Counted from the stretch's first letter, positions 19,301-31,893 are shown. The stretch: 64,000 bases of DNA from Macrostomum hystrix (GCA_950097015.1 CATNEN010000007.1:5012001-5076000); one strand, 5' to 3'. Numbers and translations are program-made. Notes: generated by a model from the sequence alone, not told the origin.

Positions 19301-20982
19301 CGTGTCGAGCCTAGCGAGGATTCGAGTTTAATAATCGGCCCAGGATGATGAGTACCATCCCGTTTGAGAAGCCCCGCGGACCGGGTGCCGCTGATTGCTG
19401 ATGCGGAGGCGGGGCCCGCTCAGTGCTGCACGCCACGCGGGATGGGATCTCTTGGGGATTAGGGCGAAAATTCCCATCTTTGAAAAATTCAAATCTTTCA
19501 CAGATCCAGACTCACGGGAGAGTCCTCGCTTTCTTTGGGCCTTTAATCCCAAAATCTGGGAGCCAGAATCGCAGAAGCGTTCGAAAATCATCGCTTCCCA
19601 TTTCTGTCTCTTACCACCGCTAGCCACCTGGCCGATTGGGACAGATCCCTGATTCTCTCTGATCCCCAATCGGGTCCAGAGGCCACGGACAATCGCTGAC
19701 AGTTTGGAAAGCAATCAAAAGATCGACGCGGACAGTTTGAGATTTGTCTAAAAAGTTTTTGCCACAGTTCTTTTAGAAGAAAGCGTGCAGTGGCGCCAAA
19801 TGGTCGCATTGTTTTCATTTGGCTCTTAGTCAAACAGAGAGGCATATTTCCCCTAGAAGCTCCGGGGATAGATCCCCATGGGAAACTCGGATGAGGTCGG
19901 GGTCGCAAACAAAAAATCTCATACGGGACGGGACGGCAAACACCATTTATATACGAGTATATATATGCCTGGGTGTTGAAAGTGTCGCATTGGTGTTGGT
20001 CGCGGGTTCTAGACACGTGTTCCATCAAAGCTCCGAGTAGAGATCAAATAGATTTTTACGGAATATGGAAAACTGCAGAGCTCACCTTCGCTCATGACAA
20101 ATACGGGAGTGGGAAACCCGCATCCATGAGCTCACTAGACTCAGACCAGTATGCCAAGCCCGAGTCTTGGTAAGCAGCATTTGTCCTCCAGCCCTGACTC
20201 TCATGCTGGTCTTCAGAACTGTTCCAAAGTGAGGCTTTTTAACTAGAGAAAGTTTTTTTGCGTGCAGGGGAGATTGGTCGGAGGGAAAATGGAAAGCGAG
20301 TCGAGGTAAAACATTCTGGTAATGGCCCATGCATCTCCTCACGGTGCAGCTTCATGCTCATCTAAAATTCTGCATCACCATCCCTCGGGGATGAGGCGGC
20401 GACCGGCTCCTAGGAGTCAACAGCTCCCACTGGGGGGCGCGCGTGAAAGAAAAAGTGTTAAAAGGTAAGAGAACAGTTGCTTGTCACTAACAGCTCAGAT
20501 ATGGTCCGGCAGTTTAAGCGGGAGAGAGTTGAGCTGCTGTCAAGTGCTCACTTTTTATGGCGTAGGCTTTGTCTCAGTTTATGAGCTGTTTTAGGATAAA
20601 AATATTAGTGGGTGGGATATTTGATAGGGAAAGCTTAGGGGAATTGCTGCTTTCAATTTGTTTCAGGTTTTTGTAGGAAACTTCATGAGGACAAAAAAGT
20701 TTGGGATCGGAAAAAGTTAAGAGAGGAAAAATGAAGAATTAGATAAGTTTAGAATGGTGAAGCTGATGGAATTGTAGGAAAACTTTTCAAGAAAGCAACC
20801 TTGTGGGATTTTATCCTACCTTCGGTGATTCTGGCCAGAGAGGAGGCCGGCCCGCTCCTGCAATTCGGCGGAGTTCCCGGCGCCTCCAGCTGCTGCAGGA
20901 GCTGCTGCTGCTGCTGCTGATGCTGCGTATCTGCGGGACTCTGCGAGCCGCTCATCCTTGTGCTGTTCTCAACGCTGATCAT
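16003..20982 (-). CDS. Lhx3/4: LIM-homeobox transcription factor, Lhx3/4 (Lim3) class, five coding exons
   Basis: Nuclear transcription factor that in other animals specifies motor neurons and neuroendocrine cells. Coding exons on the minus strand: 20982-20820, 18048-17677, 17507-17330, 17199-17042 and 16355-16003, giving 407 residues with matching phases throughout. Residues 1-54 are Ser/Gln-rich. Two LIM domains follow ([20 protein letters not shown] to [26 protein letters not shown] to [10 protein letters not shown]) with the zinc Cys/His pattern intact. The homeodomain runs from [20 protein letters not shown] to [20 protein letters not shown] and GRQRW. The linker KSREAE, the homeodomain and the [10 protein letters not shown] end place it with Lhx3/4 and not with Lhx1/5 or Islet. 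The C-terminus is Ala-, Pro- and Gln-rich and ends HVEVY. The start is the first ATG of the N-terminal exon; ATG ten codons on is an alternative. Confidence 0.94.
16410..16984 (+). mobile_element. SINE-like insertion with 15-bp target-site duplication (family B)
   Basis: Flanked by perfect direct repeats AGACTACTCAGGACA at 16395-16409 and 16985-16999. The head has a tRNA-like GATGAGTGGGTCAGCGGCTA (box A-like) and CTAGTTCGATTTAC (box B-like). The body is GC-rich with T- and G-runs, and the end is a short AAAATAGATAGAT tail. A 575-bp length, tRNA-like head, simple 3' tail and long target duplication are hallmarks of LINE-mobilised SINEs. It lies in the last intron of Lhx3/4, antisense to the gene. 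Confidence 0.8.
17042..17199 (-). CDS. Lhx3/4: Lhx3/4 exon 4: end of homeodomain and Lhx3/4 signature
   Basis: Completes the Arg codon and encodes [20 protein letters not shown] followed by an acidic stretch with [19 protein letters not shown]. The donor GTGAGT at 17041-17036 restores frame with the last exon. If it is not used, the frame stays open for 16 more residues, to a TGA at 16994-16992. Confidence 0.92.
17330..17507 (-). CDS. Lhx3/4: Lhx3/4 exon 3: homeodomain, first part
   Basis: Begins after CACCGGCAG and ends CGGTGAGT, splitting an Arg codon of the third helix. It encodes [20 protein letters not shown] through [18 protein letters not shown]. Confidence 0.96.
17677..18048 (-). CDS. 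Lhx3/4: Lhx3/4 exon 2: both LIM domains
   Basis: Acceptor CCTGGTAG, donor GTGAGC. A single 124-codon exon encodes both tandem LIM zinc-binding domains, which recruit cofactors such as [21 protein letters not shown] and YHLGCFSC are close to [18 protein letters not shown] and YHLHCFAC of vertebrate LHX3. Confidence 0.96.
18049..18889. other. Lhx3/4 intron 1, left part
   Basis: Mixed-composition intron sequence. An open frame on the minus strand (18504-18878) has no recognisable domain. No repeat found. Confidence 0.45.
18890..19212. repeat. 24-bp minisatellite in Lhx3/4 intron 1, about 13 copies
   Basis: Nearly perfect unit GTTAGCTGAGGGGTGGAGAC plus TCAG. Only the first one or two copies differ (GTATCAGGTTAGCCGAGG). 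Such homogeneity suggests a young or actively homogenised array. Confidence 0.97.
19213..20819. other. Lhx3/4 intron 1, right part
   Basis: No gene or array recognised. Open frames overlap on both strands and lack motifs. Conserved non-coding elements may exist but cannot be seen from one genome. Confidence 0.45.
20820..20982 (-). CDS. Lhx3/4: Lhx3/4 exon 1: Gln-rich N-terminus
   Basis: ATG at 20982 ([16 protein letters not shown]), a CAG-coded run of seven glutamines, and a GTAGGA donor after ACCGAAG. The single leftover base joins the two leading bases of the LIM exon to give Ala, so the frame is kept across the 2.8 kb intron. Assigning this exon rests on that phase, the donor and its position; no domain is present. 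Confidence 0.7.
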
Positions 20983-21705
20983 CGCTCGTTTGCCGTCTGT
21001 CTGAAAGATATTCTTCCCAGAAAGCGTTGGATTTTCAACTGGAGTTGAGACGGGCTGACTGGGCCTTGCGGATTGGCTCCGCTGCCGACTGTTCCGCCGA
21101 CCAATCAGTGCGAATCATGCCTCCGGCCCTCTGCTTTTTGGGGAATGAAATTTCGGCTTGGGGCCCCATTCCCTCATCTCCCCGCCTCCTGTCTCGCTTT
21201 TGAGTGCTCAAATCAAAGAGGGTCTCCCGCGACTTCCTGGGTTTTTTCAATTTGCAAAGTGGGCGCCGCTGCTGCCTCGCCACTCCCAGAAATGGCCGGC
21301 ATCTGCATTAGCCGGCATGGGAGAAATCTCCCCTTTTTCCGAAAAGATGCGACTTACCAAATCTCATTTTATATGAGCGATCGACTCTATGTACTGAGGT
21401 TTGGCTTGGCTAGAGAACGCAGGTACTCAAAGCTGCTTGCGCTCAGAACAGTGACAATTCTAGCGACACTTTGATCGCTGCGTTTTATCCAATGCAAGGG
21501 AGTGGCATTTAGAGATGGCAGCAATGTGCCGCTTCATAACACACTCGCTTTGTCTGCCTAGACTGCACCTGACGGTCTTAATTGGCCTTTTTGTGTCCAG
21601 GAATGACAAAATTTATGCTAGAACTGTATGGGATAGAGTTAATTAAAGTTTGGGATATTTTCCACAACGATGAGATGCGATAAATACCCTGCTGCATGGT
21701 ACTCC
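20983..21705. other. 5' flank or 5' untranslated region of Lhx3/4
   Basis: Sequence immediately upstream of the Lhx3/4 start, relatively GC-rich to about 21350. No TATA box was found at a clear position and the transcription start is unknown. Confidence 0.35.
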
Positions 21706-22112
21706 AGCTGACACTCCCCCTGCTGACACTCCCCTCCTGACACTCCCCTGCTGACACTTCCCTGCTGACACTCCCCTCCTGACACTCCCCTGCTGACACT
21801 TCCCTGCTGACACTCCCCTGCTGACACTTCTCTTATGACACTCCCCTGCTGACACCCCCTGCTGACACTCCCCTGCTGACACTCCCTGCTGACACTCCCC
21901 TGCTGACACCCCCTGCTGACACTCCCCTGCTGACACTCCCTGCTGACACTCCCTGCTGACACTCCCCTGCTGACACTCCCCTGCTGACACTCCCCTCCTG
22001 ACACTCCCCTGCTGACACTCCCTGCTGACACTCCCCTGATGACACTCCCCTGCTGACACTCCCCTGCTGACACTCCCTGATGACACTCCCCTGCTGACAC
22101 TCCCCTGCTGAG
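21706..22112. repeat. 14-15-bp minisatellite, about 28 copies
   Basis: The core CTGCTGACACTCCCC has one-base length variants (14 bp with CTCCCTG, and CCCCTCCTGA). Upstream of Lhx3/4. Open frames on the minus strand with a five-residue SAGEC-type period are artefacts. Confidence 0.95.
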
Positions 22113-22276
22113 CTGAGCTGACTTTTGCTTTCTCGCTTAGTCATGTCATTATTTGATTTCATTAATTGATTTGCGACTCGCCACTTAAACCTCCATTAAA
22201 AAATCAAGCTAAACTGATGGGAGACAAGCCAATCATCCTATGCAGCTGAATTAGTGTTTTCTCTCAGAGCCCCAAA

Positions 22277-22356
22277 CTACTGCCTCACCTGACAGTCTTA
22301 CCTGACACCCTACTGCCTCACCTGACATCCTACTGCCTCACCTGACATCCCACTGC
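22277..22356. repeat. short 20-bp repeat, about 3-4 copies
   Basis: CTACTGCCTCACCTGACA(T/C)C is repeated. It shares the CTGACA(C/T) word with the larger array just upstream. Confidence 0.8.
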
Positions 22357-23062
22357 AGTAATTATAGTAATTTAAAAGTCATATTGCAATTTAGATTTCC
22401 CTGGTGATCAGTTGGGATTATAGAGAAATCATGGGAGGCTGTAATAGCGGCAGAAGCCCCACAATTTCCATCCATCCACGACCCAACTCTTTCCTGGTGA
22501 ATCAATAATTATCACGAAAATCACGAATTTATCCGGGCTTCCCGGCAGCAGCAGCAGCAGCAGCAGCAGCTCACTGCTAGTTTCTGGGGGTGGGTCTCAG
22601 GGTCGGGCCATAGAAAAGACCTTTTAGATGCTTCGCCCTGAAGTTTCGTTTGAGTAAATATCGGGAGAGAAGACCCTGGCTTGCTGAGCCGTGGATCTAT
22701 CTGGGCTCAAAGTCACCGCTGTGTTTAATACGACCCTATAATTATCCTCAATTTGACATCAAATAATAATATGTGGGATTTAAAACGTCAGATAAGCTCG
22801 CTTAGCAACCAGGTGAACCTGCTGTCTTCTTTCAGGCCGTTTTAAATAAAAAACAGCAACTTTTCGTAGATTTGAGTTAATGACTAAAAAAACTAAAAAA
22901 AACAGTCGATGTAAAAAAGCGCAGTTTCCTAGGCAGAGATGTAGAACCTAGCAACTAAACTGCCTCAACAGGGAACCTGTTAATTAGTGATTTGAAATTT
23001 ACCTGGGTCACTAACATTAACTAACCGATTATCCGCTTAATTGTCGCTCGAAGTATCTTCAC
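22357..23062. other. intergenic DNA, no gene seen
   Basis: Includes a nine-copy CAG/GCA run at about 22543-22569 with no open frame supporting a coding use. Confidence 0.45.
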
Positions 23063-25060
23063 CTTGATCACTCTCTAATCTCATTCTGACAACTCTCTAA
23101 TCTCATTCTGACAACTCTCTAATCTCATTCTGATCACTCTCTAATCTCATTCTGACTACTCTCTAATATCATTCTGATCACTCTCTAATCTCATTCTGAC
23201 TACTCTCTAATCTCATTCTGACTACTCTCTAATCTCTTTCTGACAACTCTCTAATCTCATTCTGATCACTCTCTAATCTCATTCTGATCACTCTCTAATC
23301 TCATTCTGACCACTCTCTAATCTCATTCTGACCACTCACTAATCTCATTCTGACCACTCACTAATCTCATTCTGACAACTCTCTAATCTCATTCTGACAA
23401 CTCTCTAATCTCATTCTGACAACTCTCTAATCTCATTCTGACCACTCACTAATCTCATTCTGACCACTCTCTAATCTCATTCTGACCACTCTCTAATCTC
23501 ATTCTGACAACTCACTAATCTCATTCTGACCACTCACTAATCTCATTCTGACTACTCACTAATCTCATTCTGACCACTCTCTAATCTGATTCTGACAACT
23601 CTCTAATCTCATTCTGACCACTCACTAATCTCATTCTGACAACTCTCTAATCTCATTCTGACAACTCTCTAATCTCATTCTGACAACTCTCTAATCTCAT
23701 TCTGACCACTCACTAATCTCATTCTGACCACTCACTAATCTCATTCTGACCACTCACTAATCTCATTCTGACCACTCACTAATCTCATTCTGACAACTCT
23801 CTAATCTCATTCTGACTACTCTCTAATCTCATTCTGACCACTCACTAATCTCATTCTGACCACTCACTAATCTCATTCTGACCACTCTCTAATCTCATTC
23901 TGACCACTCACTAATCTCATTCTGACCACTCACTAATCTCATTCTGACCACTCTCTAATCTCATTCTGACCACTCACTAATCTCATTCTGACCACTCACT
24001 AATCTCATTCTGACCACTCTCTAATCTCATTCTGACAACTCTCTAATCTCATTCTGACAACTCTCTAATCTCATTCTGACAACTCTCTAATCTCATTCTG
24101 ACCACTCACTAATCTCATTCTGACAACTCTCTAATCTCATTCTGACCACTCACTAATCTCATTCTGACCACTCACTAATCTCATTCTGACCACTCACTAA
24201 TCTCATTCTGACCACTCTCTAATCTCATTCTGACCACTCTCTAATCTCATTCTGACCACTCACTAATCTCATTCTGACCACTCACTAATCTCATTCTGAC
24301 CACTCACTAATCTCATTCTGACCACTCACTAATCTCATTCTGACCACTCACTAATCTCACTCTGACCACTCACTAATCTCATTCTGACCACTCTCTAATC
24401 TCATTCTGACCACTCTCTAATCTCATTCTGACCACTCACTAATCTCATTCTGACCACTCACTAATCTCATTCTGACCACTCTCTAATCTCATTCTGACCA
24501 CTCTCTAATCTCATTCTGACCACTCTCTAATCTCATTCTGACCACTCACTAATCTCATTCTGACCACTCACTAATCTCACTCTGACCACTCACTAATCTC
24601 ATTCTGACCACTCTCTAATCTCATTCTGACCACTCTCTAATCTCACTCTGACCACTCACTAATCTCATTCTGACCACTCTCTAATCTCATTCTGATCACT
24701 CTCTAATCTCATTCTGACCACTCACTAATCTCATTCTGACCACTCACTAATCTCATTCTGATCACTCACTAATCTCATTCTGATCACTCTCTAATCTCAT
24801 TCTGACCACTCTCTAATCTCACTCTGACCACTCACTAATCTCATTCTGACCACACTCTAATCTCATTCTGACCACTCACTAATCTCATTCTGACCACTCA
24901 CTAATCTCATTCTGACCACTCACTAATCTCACTCTGACCACTCACTAATCTCATTCTGACCACACTCTAATCTCATTCTGACCACACTCTAATCTCATTC
25001 TGACCACTCACTAATCTCATTCTGACCACTCTCTAATCTCACTCTGACCACTCTCTAATA
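23063..25060. repeat. 22-bp minisatellite, about 90 copies, largest array in the window
   Basis: Unit ACTCTCTAATCTCATTCTGA plus CC. Variants at two sites (CTCTCT versus CTCACT; ACC, ACA, ACT or ATC) are interspersed and partly block-wise. Almost no length variation across 2 kb. Lies between Lhx3/4 and Six1/2. Confidence 0.98.
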
Positions 25061-25714
25061 TTTTTACCTCAAGGACTTTACTCTCAAATCTCTCCTTCTA
25101 TTCTTGCTTTCAGCCCATGGTTCTGCTTTCCAAAAGCGAAGTCGGACCAGACAGATGGATCGACCGCGGGATTTGACAGCTCCGAACCTGTCTCTCTACA
25201 GTTTTGAATTAATAAAACAGTAAGCAACTCCCGCTCAGCCCTGCCTGACGGTGTTGAAGGGGCCGACCTCGTAAGCTTGATTTCCCAGCGGGCCACTTTC
25301 GGGAACGCAGACGGGAAGGCTGGTGGAACAGTTGGAAATAGATGCGGGAGATGAGTAGTTCACGGACTCAAAAGCCTACTCACGCACGCGCGACCGCCTC
25401 AGCTCACAAAGGCTGCTCCTGCCGCCTCCCCTGGGCCGCGGGCGGCTGTGAGATCAGCTCAAATTTGAAGATTTAGAACGAGAGAAGTGGGGAACGGAAT
25501 GAAGGTGACTTTAACCGGCACTCCGTGAGGCTCACTCATCACCCGGCTTTGTGGCTGGTGGGGCCAATAATAAAGCTAACTAAAATCAGCCTGTGCGGCC
25601 AAACCTGACCCAAGGGAAGCGCACACTTTGGCACCTGGAATTGCGCCAATTTTTTTCTATTAACAACACTTCACGGTGTGCTCAAACTAATCATTCTCTT
25701 TTATACATCTCTCA
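25061..25714. other. intergenic DNA, no gene seen
   Basis: No recognisable coding motif. Moderately GC-rich around 25380-25450. Confidence 0.45.
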
Positions 25715-26076
25715 CTTCACTCTCTCACCCCATTCACTCTCTCAAGCCATTCACTCTCTCACCCCATTCACTCTCTCAAGCCATTCACTCTCTCACCCCA
25801 TTCACTCTCTCAACCCATTCACTCTCCATCACACCATTCAGTCTCTCATCTCCATTCACTCTCCATCACACCATTCACTCTCTCATCTCCATTCACTCTC
25901 TCACCCCATTCACTCTCTCATCCACTCACTCTCTCACCCATTTACTCTCTCATCCATTCACTCTCTCATCCATTCACTCTCTCATCCATTCACTCTCTCA
26001 TCCATTCACTCTCTCATCCATTCACTCTCTCATCCATTCACTCTCTCATCCATTCACTCTCTCATCCATTCTCTCT
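25715..26076. repeat. 16-17-bp minisatellite
   Basis: CATTCACTCTCTCACCC on the left changes to CATTCACTCTCTCATC on the right, with an irregular middle. A two-stage expansion from one ancestral word. Confidence 0.95.
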
Positions 26077-26699
26077 GCCCAGTTCTATATAATGGGTGAT
26101 GCTTTTACATCCCTCAAGTCGCTCGGAGCCTGAAAACGTGAGCCTGCAATGACTGAATTATAAGTGGATCTGCTCACAATGCTCACCTGTAGCAGCTCAG
26201 CTAGAGCACGCTTTGATTTGAGCTGCAGTATTCCCACTCATCATGGAACTATGCGGGACTGAGCTGGGAGAATGAACAATAGGGGGAAAATAGTTAGAAA
26301 AATATCCCTTCTCCACCTTCAGAGTAGATTCGCTGAAATCCCAGTTTGGGAAATTTTCGAATCTGCCTTCCCGTTTCCCGCAGTGACGGCTCCGCCCTCC
26401 CGCAGACAATCCGCGCCCGCAGTCCCCACTCCGACAGGCTGAAGACCGCATCTTTTTTATTCCCTCAACTAAGCAATGCAAAAACTGCTCACTGACAGCA
26501 TTGAAAAATTCAGGATTAATACACTCTTATTCATAAGAGCTTCAATGCCTCGGAGTGGGGTGGCTGCTGAGAATGCGGGCTTGTCTGAGGACTCACTCAA
26601 TCAGCCCTGCTCAAAGCCCTCCCTAAATCTGATGTTAAGAATTTCAACACTGTCGACTAGCTAGCTATATGTGACACCCTGCCCGCTCAGTGACTTTCA
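26077..26699. other. intergenic DNA, no gene seen
   Basis: No coding motif or repeat recognised. Confidence 0.45.
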
Positions 26700-28372
26700 G
26701 ACCATTCCTCAGCACATCCCACACTCCCCACACCCAGTCTCAGCATATCCATCACACACTTCCCATAACAGTCTCAGCTCATCCCACACTTCCCACACCA
26801 GTCTCAGCTCATCCATCCCACACTTCCCACACCAAGTCTCAGCTCATGCCACACTTCCCACACCCAGTCTCAGCTCATCCCACACTTTCCATACCCAGTC
26901 TCAGCTCATGCCACACTTCCCACACCCAGTCTCAGCTCATCCCACACTTCCCACACCCAGTCTCAGCTCATCCCACACTTCCCACACCCAGTCTCAGCTC
27001 ATCCCACACTTTCCATACCCAGTCTCAGCTCATCCCACACTCCCCACACCCAGTCTCAGGTCATCCATCCCACACTTCCCATACCCAGTCTCAACATATC
27101 CATCCCACACTTCCCATACCAGTCTCAGCTCATCCCACACTCGCCACACTCCCCACACACTCCCCACACGCTCACACTTCCCATACCCAGTCTCACCATA
27201 TCCATCCCACACTTCCCATACCAGTCTCAGCTCATCCCACACTTCCCACACGCAGTCTCAGCTCATCCCACACTTCCCATACCAGTCTCAGCTCATCCCA
27301 CACTCCCCACACTCCCCACACACTCCCCACACGCCCACACTTCCCATACCCAGTCTCACCATATCCATCCCACACTTCCCATACCCAGTCTCACCATATC
27401 CATCCCACACTTCCCATACCCAGTCTCACCATATCCATCCCACACTTCCCATACCCAGTCTCACCATATCCATCCCACACTTCCCATACCCAGTCTCACC
27501 ATATCCATCCCACACTTCCCATACCCAGTCTCACCATATCCATCCCACACTTCCCATACCCAGTCTCACCATATCCATCCCACACTTCCCATACCAGTCT
27601 CAGCTAATCCCACACATCCCACACGCAGTCTCAGCTCATACCACACTTCCCATACCCAGTCTCAGCTCATCCCACACTCCCCACACTCCCCACACGCAGT
27701 CTCAGCTCATCCCACACTTCCCATACCCAGTCTCACCATATCCATCCCACACTTCACATACCAGTCTCTGCTCATCCCACACTCCCCACACGCTCCCCAC
27801 ACGCCCACACTTCCCATACCCAGTCTCACCATATCCATCCCACACTTCCCATACCCAGTCTCACCATATCCATCCCACACTTCCCATACCAGTCTCAGCT
27901 AATCCCACACATCCCACACGCAGTCTCAGCTCATACCACACTTCCCATACCCAGTCTCAGCTCATCCCACACTCCCCACACTCCCCACTCTCCCCACACG
28001 CAGTCTCAGCTCATCCCACACTTCCCATACCCAGTCTCACCATATCCATCCCACACTTCACATACCAGTCTCTGCTCATCCCACACTCCCCACACGCTCC
28101 CCACACGCCCACACTTCCCATACCCAGTCTCACCATATCCATCCCACACTTCCCATACCCAGTCTCAGCTCATCCATCCCACACTCTCCACACGCAGTCT
28201 CAGCTCATCCCACACTTCCCACACGCAGACTCATCTCATCCCACACTCCCCACACGCAGACTCAGCTCATCCCACACTCCCCACACGCAGTCTCAGCTCA
28301 TCCCACACTTCCCACACGCAGACTCATCTCATCCCACACTCCCCACACGCAGTCTCAGCTCATCCCACATTC
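26700..28372. repeat. about 30-bp minisatellite with block duplications, 1.7 kb
   Basis: The words CCCACACTTCCCATACCCAG, TCTCAGCTCAT and TCTCACCATATCCAT alternate. Larger blocks containing CACACGCTCCCCACACGCCC recur (near 27780 and 28085), so segmental copying occurred inside the array. The 570-residue Ser/His/Pro open frame across it is a repeat artefact. Confidence 0.96.
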
Positions 28373-29042
28373 CCAGTTCCTAAAACTTGCGAGTTTTTCA
28401 GTCGCTGATAAATCCCGCATTCCGCCACTCTGAAGTGTGGCTGAAATATCCCTCAAGCTCGATTGCCTCTCAGCGAGTCCCAGACAGCTGTGCCGACCCC
28501 AGCCTCGCTGATCCCATTGATCTCCGCAATTCTATAGAAAAAAAATCCCCTAAGACAAACAGCGCGCCATGTGGCCTGCTTTCAATTTTCCTGTCTGACA
28601 ATGCCCGCCCCAACGGCTCATCCCTTCCTTCAGCTGGTCGAGCAGAAGCGCCGAGTTTTCATCGCAGCCTTTCTAGAAGATTGAAAGACCAGCGTGGAAG
28701 ACGGGAATTCTGGCCGTCTCCTTTCACTCCTTTGAGTGCGGAATTGGAACTGAGTTGCCGCTGATTAAAGTGTCAACAGTCCGGAGGGGTGGGGCGGTTG
28801 GTGCCGTGCCCGCTCTCAACTTTTAGGAATAAAATCCCATGCCGCCTCAGTGATTTCGCGCCCCGGGCCAGATGCTCCGCGGTGCTAGCAGGATGGGAGA
28901 ATTTTCCGCTTTGACGAGGCACAAAAGCCTCACGAAGGCACTGACACCACTTCAGGCTGGTTGACAGCAGCCGTGACTGATGCTGTAGTAAATGTGGGAT
29001 AAAATCCCACAGTCGAAATATACAAGTCTGTCTTTATCTATG
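28373..29042. other. intergenic DNA, no gene seen
   Basis: An open frame of 125 codons (28387-28764) has no recognisable domain. I do not call it a gene. Confidence 0.45.
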
Positions 29043-29832
29043 CCAAGTGGATACATTAGCAATCCATTTCTTATTAAAACTGTCATAATCAAGCCCATGT
29101 GGATAGATTAGCAATCCTGTCCCAATCAAGCCCATGAGGATAGATTAGCAATCCATTTCTTATTGAAACTGTCCCAATCAGGCCCATGAGGATAGATTAG
29201 CAATCCATTTCTTATTGAAACTGTCCCAATCAGACCCATGAGGATAGATTAGCAATCCATTTCTTATTGAAACTGTCCCAATCAGGCCCATGAGGATAGA
29301 TTAGCAATCCATTTCTTATTGAAACTGTCCCAATCAGACCCATGAGGATAGATTAGCAATCCATTTCTTATTGAAACTGTCCCAATCAAGCCCATGAGGA
29401 TAGATTAGCAATCCATTTCTTATTGAAACTGTCCCAATCAGGCCCATGAGGATAGATTAGCAATCCATTTCTTATTGAAACTGTCCCAATCAAGCCCATG
29501 AGGATAGATTAGCAATCCATTTCTTATTGAAACTGTCCCAATCAGGCCCATGAGGATAGATTAGCAATCCATTTCTTATTGAAACTGTCCCAATCAAGCC
29601 CATGAGGATAGATTAGCAATCCATTTCTTATTGAAACTGTCCCAATCAAGCCCATGAGGATAGATTAGCAATCCATTTCTTATTGAAACTGTCCCAATCA
29701 GGCCCATGATGATAGATTAGCAATCCATTTCTTATTGAAACTGTCCCAATCAAGCCCATGAGGATAGATTAGCAATTCATTTCTTATTGAAACTGTCCCA
29801 ATCAAGCCCATGAGGATAGATTAGCAATCCAT
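29043..29832. repeat. 52-bp minisatellite, about 15 copies
   Basis: The unit contains CCCATGAGGATAGATTAGCA, ATCCATTTCTTATTGAAACT and GTCCCAATCA(A/G)(G/A). Period measured as 52 between successive CCCATGAGG words. The first copies are shorter and more diverged. Confidence 0.97.
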
Positions 29833-30907
29833 CAGCTTAGCGATTCAGAAGTTTAACATCTTACGATTGGCCTGAAGGCCTTGAGTCCAAAGACTGCAGG
29901 AAGGCCGGAAGTGCTGCTTGCTACTAAAAGAGGCTCATGCAATCTCTTGAGTGCACTCGCCATTGCCCCCCAGAAGCAGAGCTGCTGCTTGAGCGGGTCA
30001 AATGAAGGCTAAAGCGGATGACTTTCCTTATTTAGAATGCAGCTAGCTGTTGAATATTTCGGCAGAAATTGGAAATCATTTTCTTCAGTCCCAACCCACC
30101 TTCCCGCCAGTGCCCCGAGGGGAGATGAAAGGGATGAGGCTAGTAGGTGGTTCCTCCACTCGCTGAGTGAGTTTTTTACTCAAGTCGCATCATCGACGGA
30201 TTGGGAAGAATGTGAGATGAGTGTGAGGCTTTTTCAAATGCTTCCCCGCCCTCCGCCGAGCCCAGGTTTTCCGCAGTGAGTTGGGATTTCCACTGCATGG
30301 AGGAAAATAAAGTTTCGAATAAATTAGCCACGCTTTTGAAGGCCTGCCTGCGAGTTTGGCTCGACTTATTCCGCCGTGGCGTGGGCAAATAGAAGGCTGG
30401 GGCAGAGACTAAACTCCCCAGTTTGAGCAAGTTTATGAGCAGCTCGGGTCTTGAAGGCTCCGCTGGTTCGTCCGCTCCGGTTTGATAAATGAGGCCGGGG
30501 CTGGGCGGGCCGCCCGGCTTTCATTGATTAAAGCGGGGAGCTGTTTGCACTATCCAGTGCCTGCCTCTAGGAGCAGACCTACTGGTTAATCTTGTTAATC
30601 GGTCTGGGAGGGATGCTGCTGCTGCTGCTGCTGCCGCTGCTGCCGCTGCTTCTCCCTGTTTGGTTGGCTTTAGGTCAGACAGGCCCGACTATTTTGGTGC
30701 ACCAGAGCAGATTGTGCTAGTGAAATTGTTTGGCTGTTGACTCTTTCTATTGTTTCCACTGAACAAAGGCACTGTCTGGCGGCATCAGCGGAACTGTCAT
30801 TGGTGCGGAGTCTGAGGGTTGCACGGCTCTCACGGCATTGCTGCGAAAGTTGCATTGCGAACTCTGAAGCAGAAGAAATTTAGACATTTGCAGATGACAT
30901 TGTTGTG
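29833..30907. other. intergenic DNA with short CTG/CCG runs
   Basis: A run of CTG triplets with interspersed CCG lies at about 30614-30652. No gene recognised. Confidence 0.45.
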
Positions 30908-31893
30908 AAGCATGAAAAGGATGACAAACGTGATAAGGGTGATAAACGTGATAAGGGTGACAAACGTGAGAAGGGTGACAAACGTGAGAAGGGTGACAAA
31001 CGTGATAAGGGTGACAAACGTGATAAGGGTGATAAACGTGAGAAGGGTGATAAACGTGAGAAGGGTGATAAACGTGAGAAGGATGACAAACGTGATAAGG
31101 GTGACAAACGTGACAAGGATGATAAACGTGAGAAGGATGACAAACGTGATAAGGGTGACAAACGTGAGAAGGATGACAAACGTGAGAAGGATGACAAACG
31201 TGATAAGGGTGATAAACGTGATAAGGGTGATAAACGTGATAAGGGTGACAAACGTGATAAGGGTGACAAACGTGATAAGGGTGACAAACGTGAGAAGGAT
31301 GATAAACGTGAGAAGGGTGATAAACGTGAGAAGGATGATAAACGTGAGAAGGATGATAAACGTGAGAAGGGTGATAAACGTGATAAGGGTGACAAACGTG
31401 ATAAGGGTGACAAACGTGAGAAGGATGATAAACGTGAGAAGGATGACAAACGTGATAAGGGTGACAAACGTGAGAAGGATGATAAACGTGAGAAGGGTGA
31501 TAAATGTGAGAAGGATGACAAACGTGATAAGGGTGACAAACGTGATAAGGGTGACAAACGTGAGAAGGATAATAAACGTGAGAAGGGTGATAAACGTGAG
31601 AAGGGTGATAAACGTGAGAAGGGTGATAAACGTGAGAAGGGTGATAAACGTGAGAAGGGTGATAAACGTGAGAAGGGTGATAAACGTGAGAAGGGTGATA
31701 AACGTGAGAAGGGTGATAAACGTGAGAAGGGTGATAAACGTGAGAAGGGTGATAACCTTGAGAAGGGTGAAAACCGTGAGAAGGGTGATAAACTTGAGAA
31801 GGGTGATAAACGTGAGAAGGATGATAAACGTGAGAAGGGTTATAAACGTGATAAGGATGATAAACGTGAGAAGGGTGATAAAGGAGAGAAGTG
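30908..31893. repeat. 18-bp minisatellite, about 54 copies, open in several frames
   Basis: The core is GATAAACGTGAGAAGGGT, with GACAAACGTGATAAGGGT variants. Because 18 is a multiple of three, the plus strand reads as a Lys/Asp/Arg six-residue repeat (KGDKRE) for over 320 codons. Two more frames are also open. Lack of a bounded start, of splice context and of any non-repeat sequence argues against a gene. Confidence 0.97.

Noticed and set aside
23063..25060. Possible CRISPR-like regular array
   Set aside because: Units are contiguous with no unique spacers, and the host is an animal; this is a minisatellite.
26671..28383. 570-codon open frame rich in Ser, His and Pro
   Set aside because: It lies wholly within a roughly 30-bp minisatellite, other frames are open as well, and there is no unique sequence or domain.
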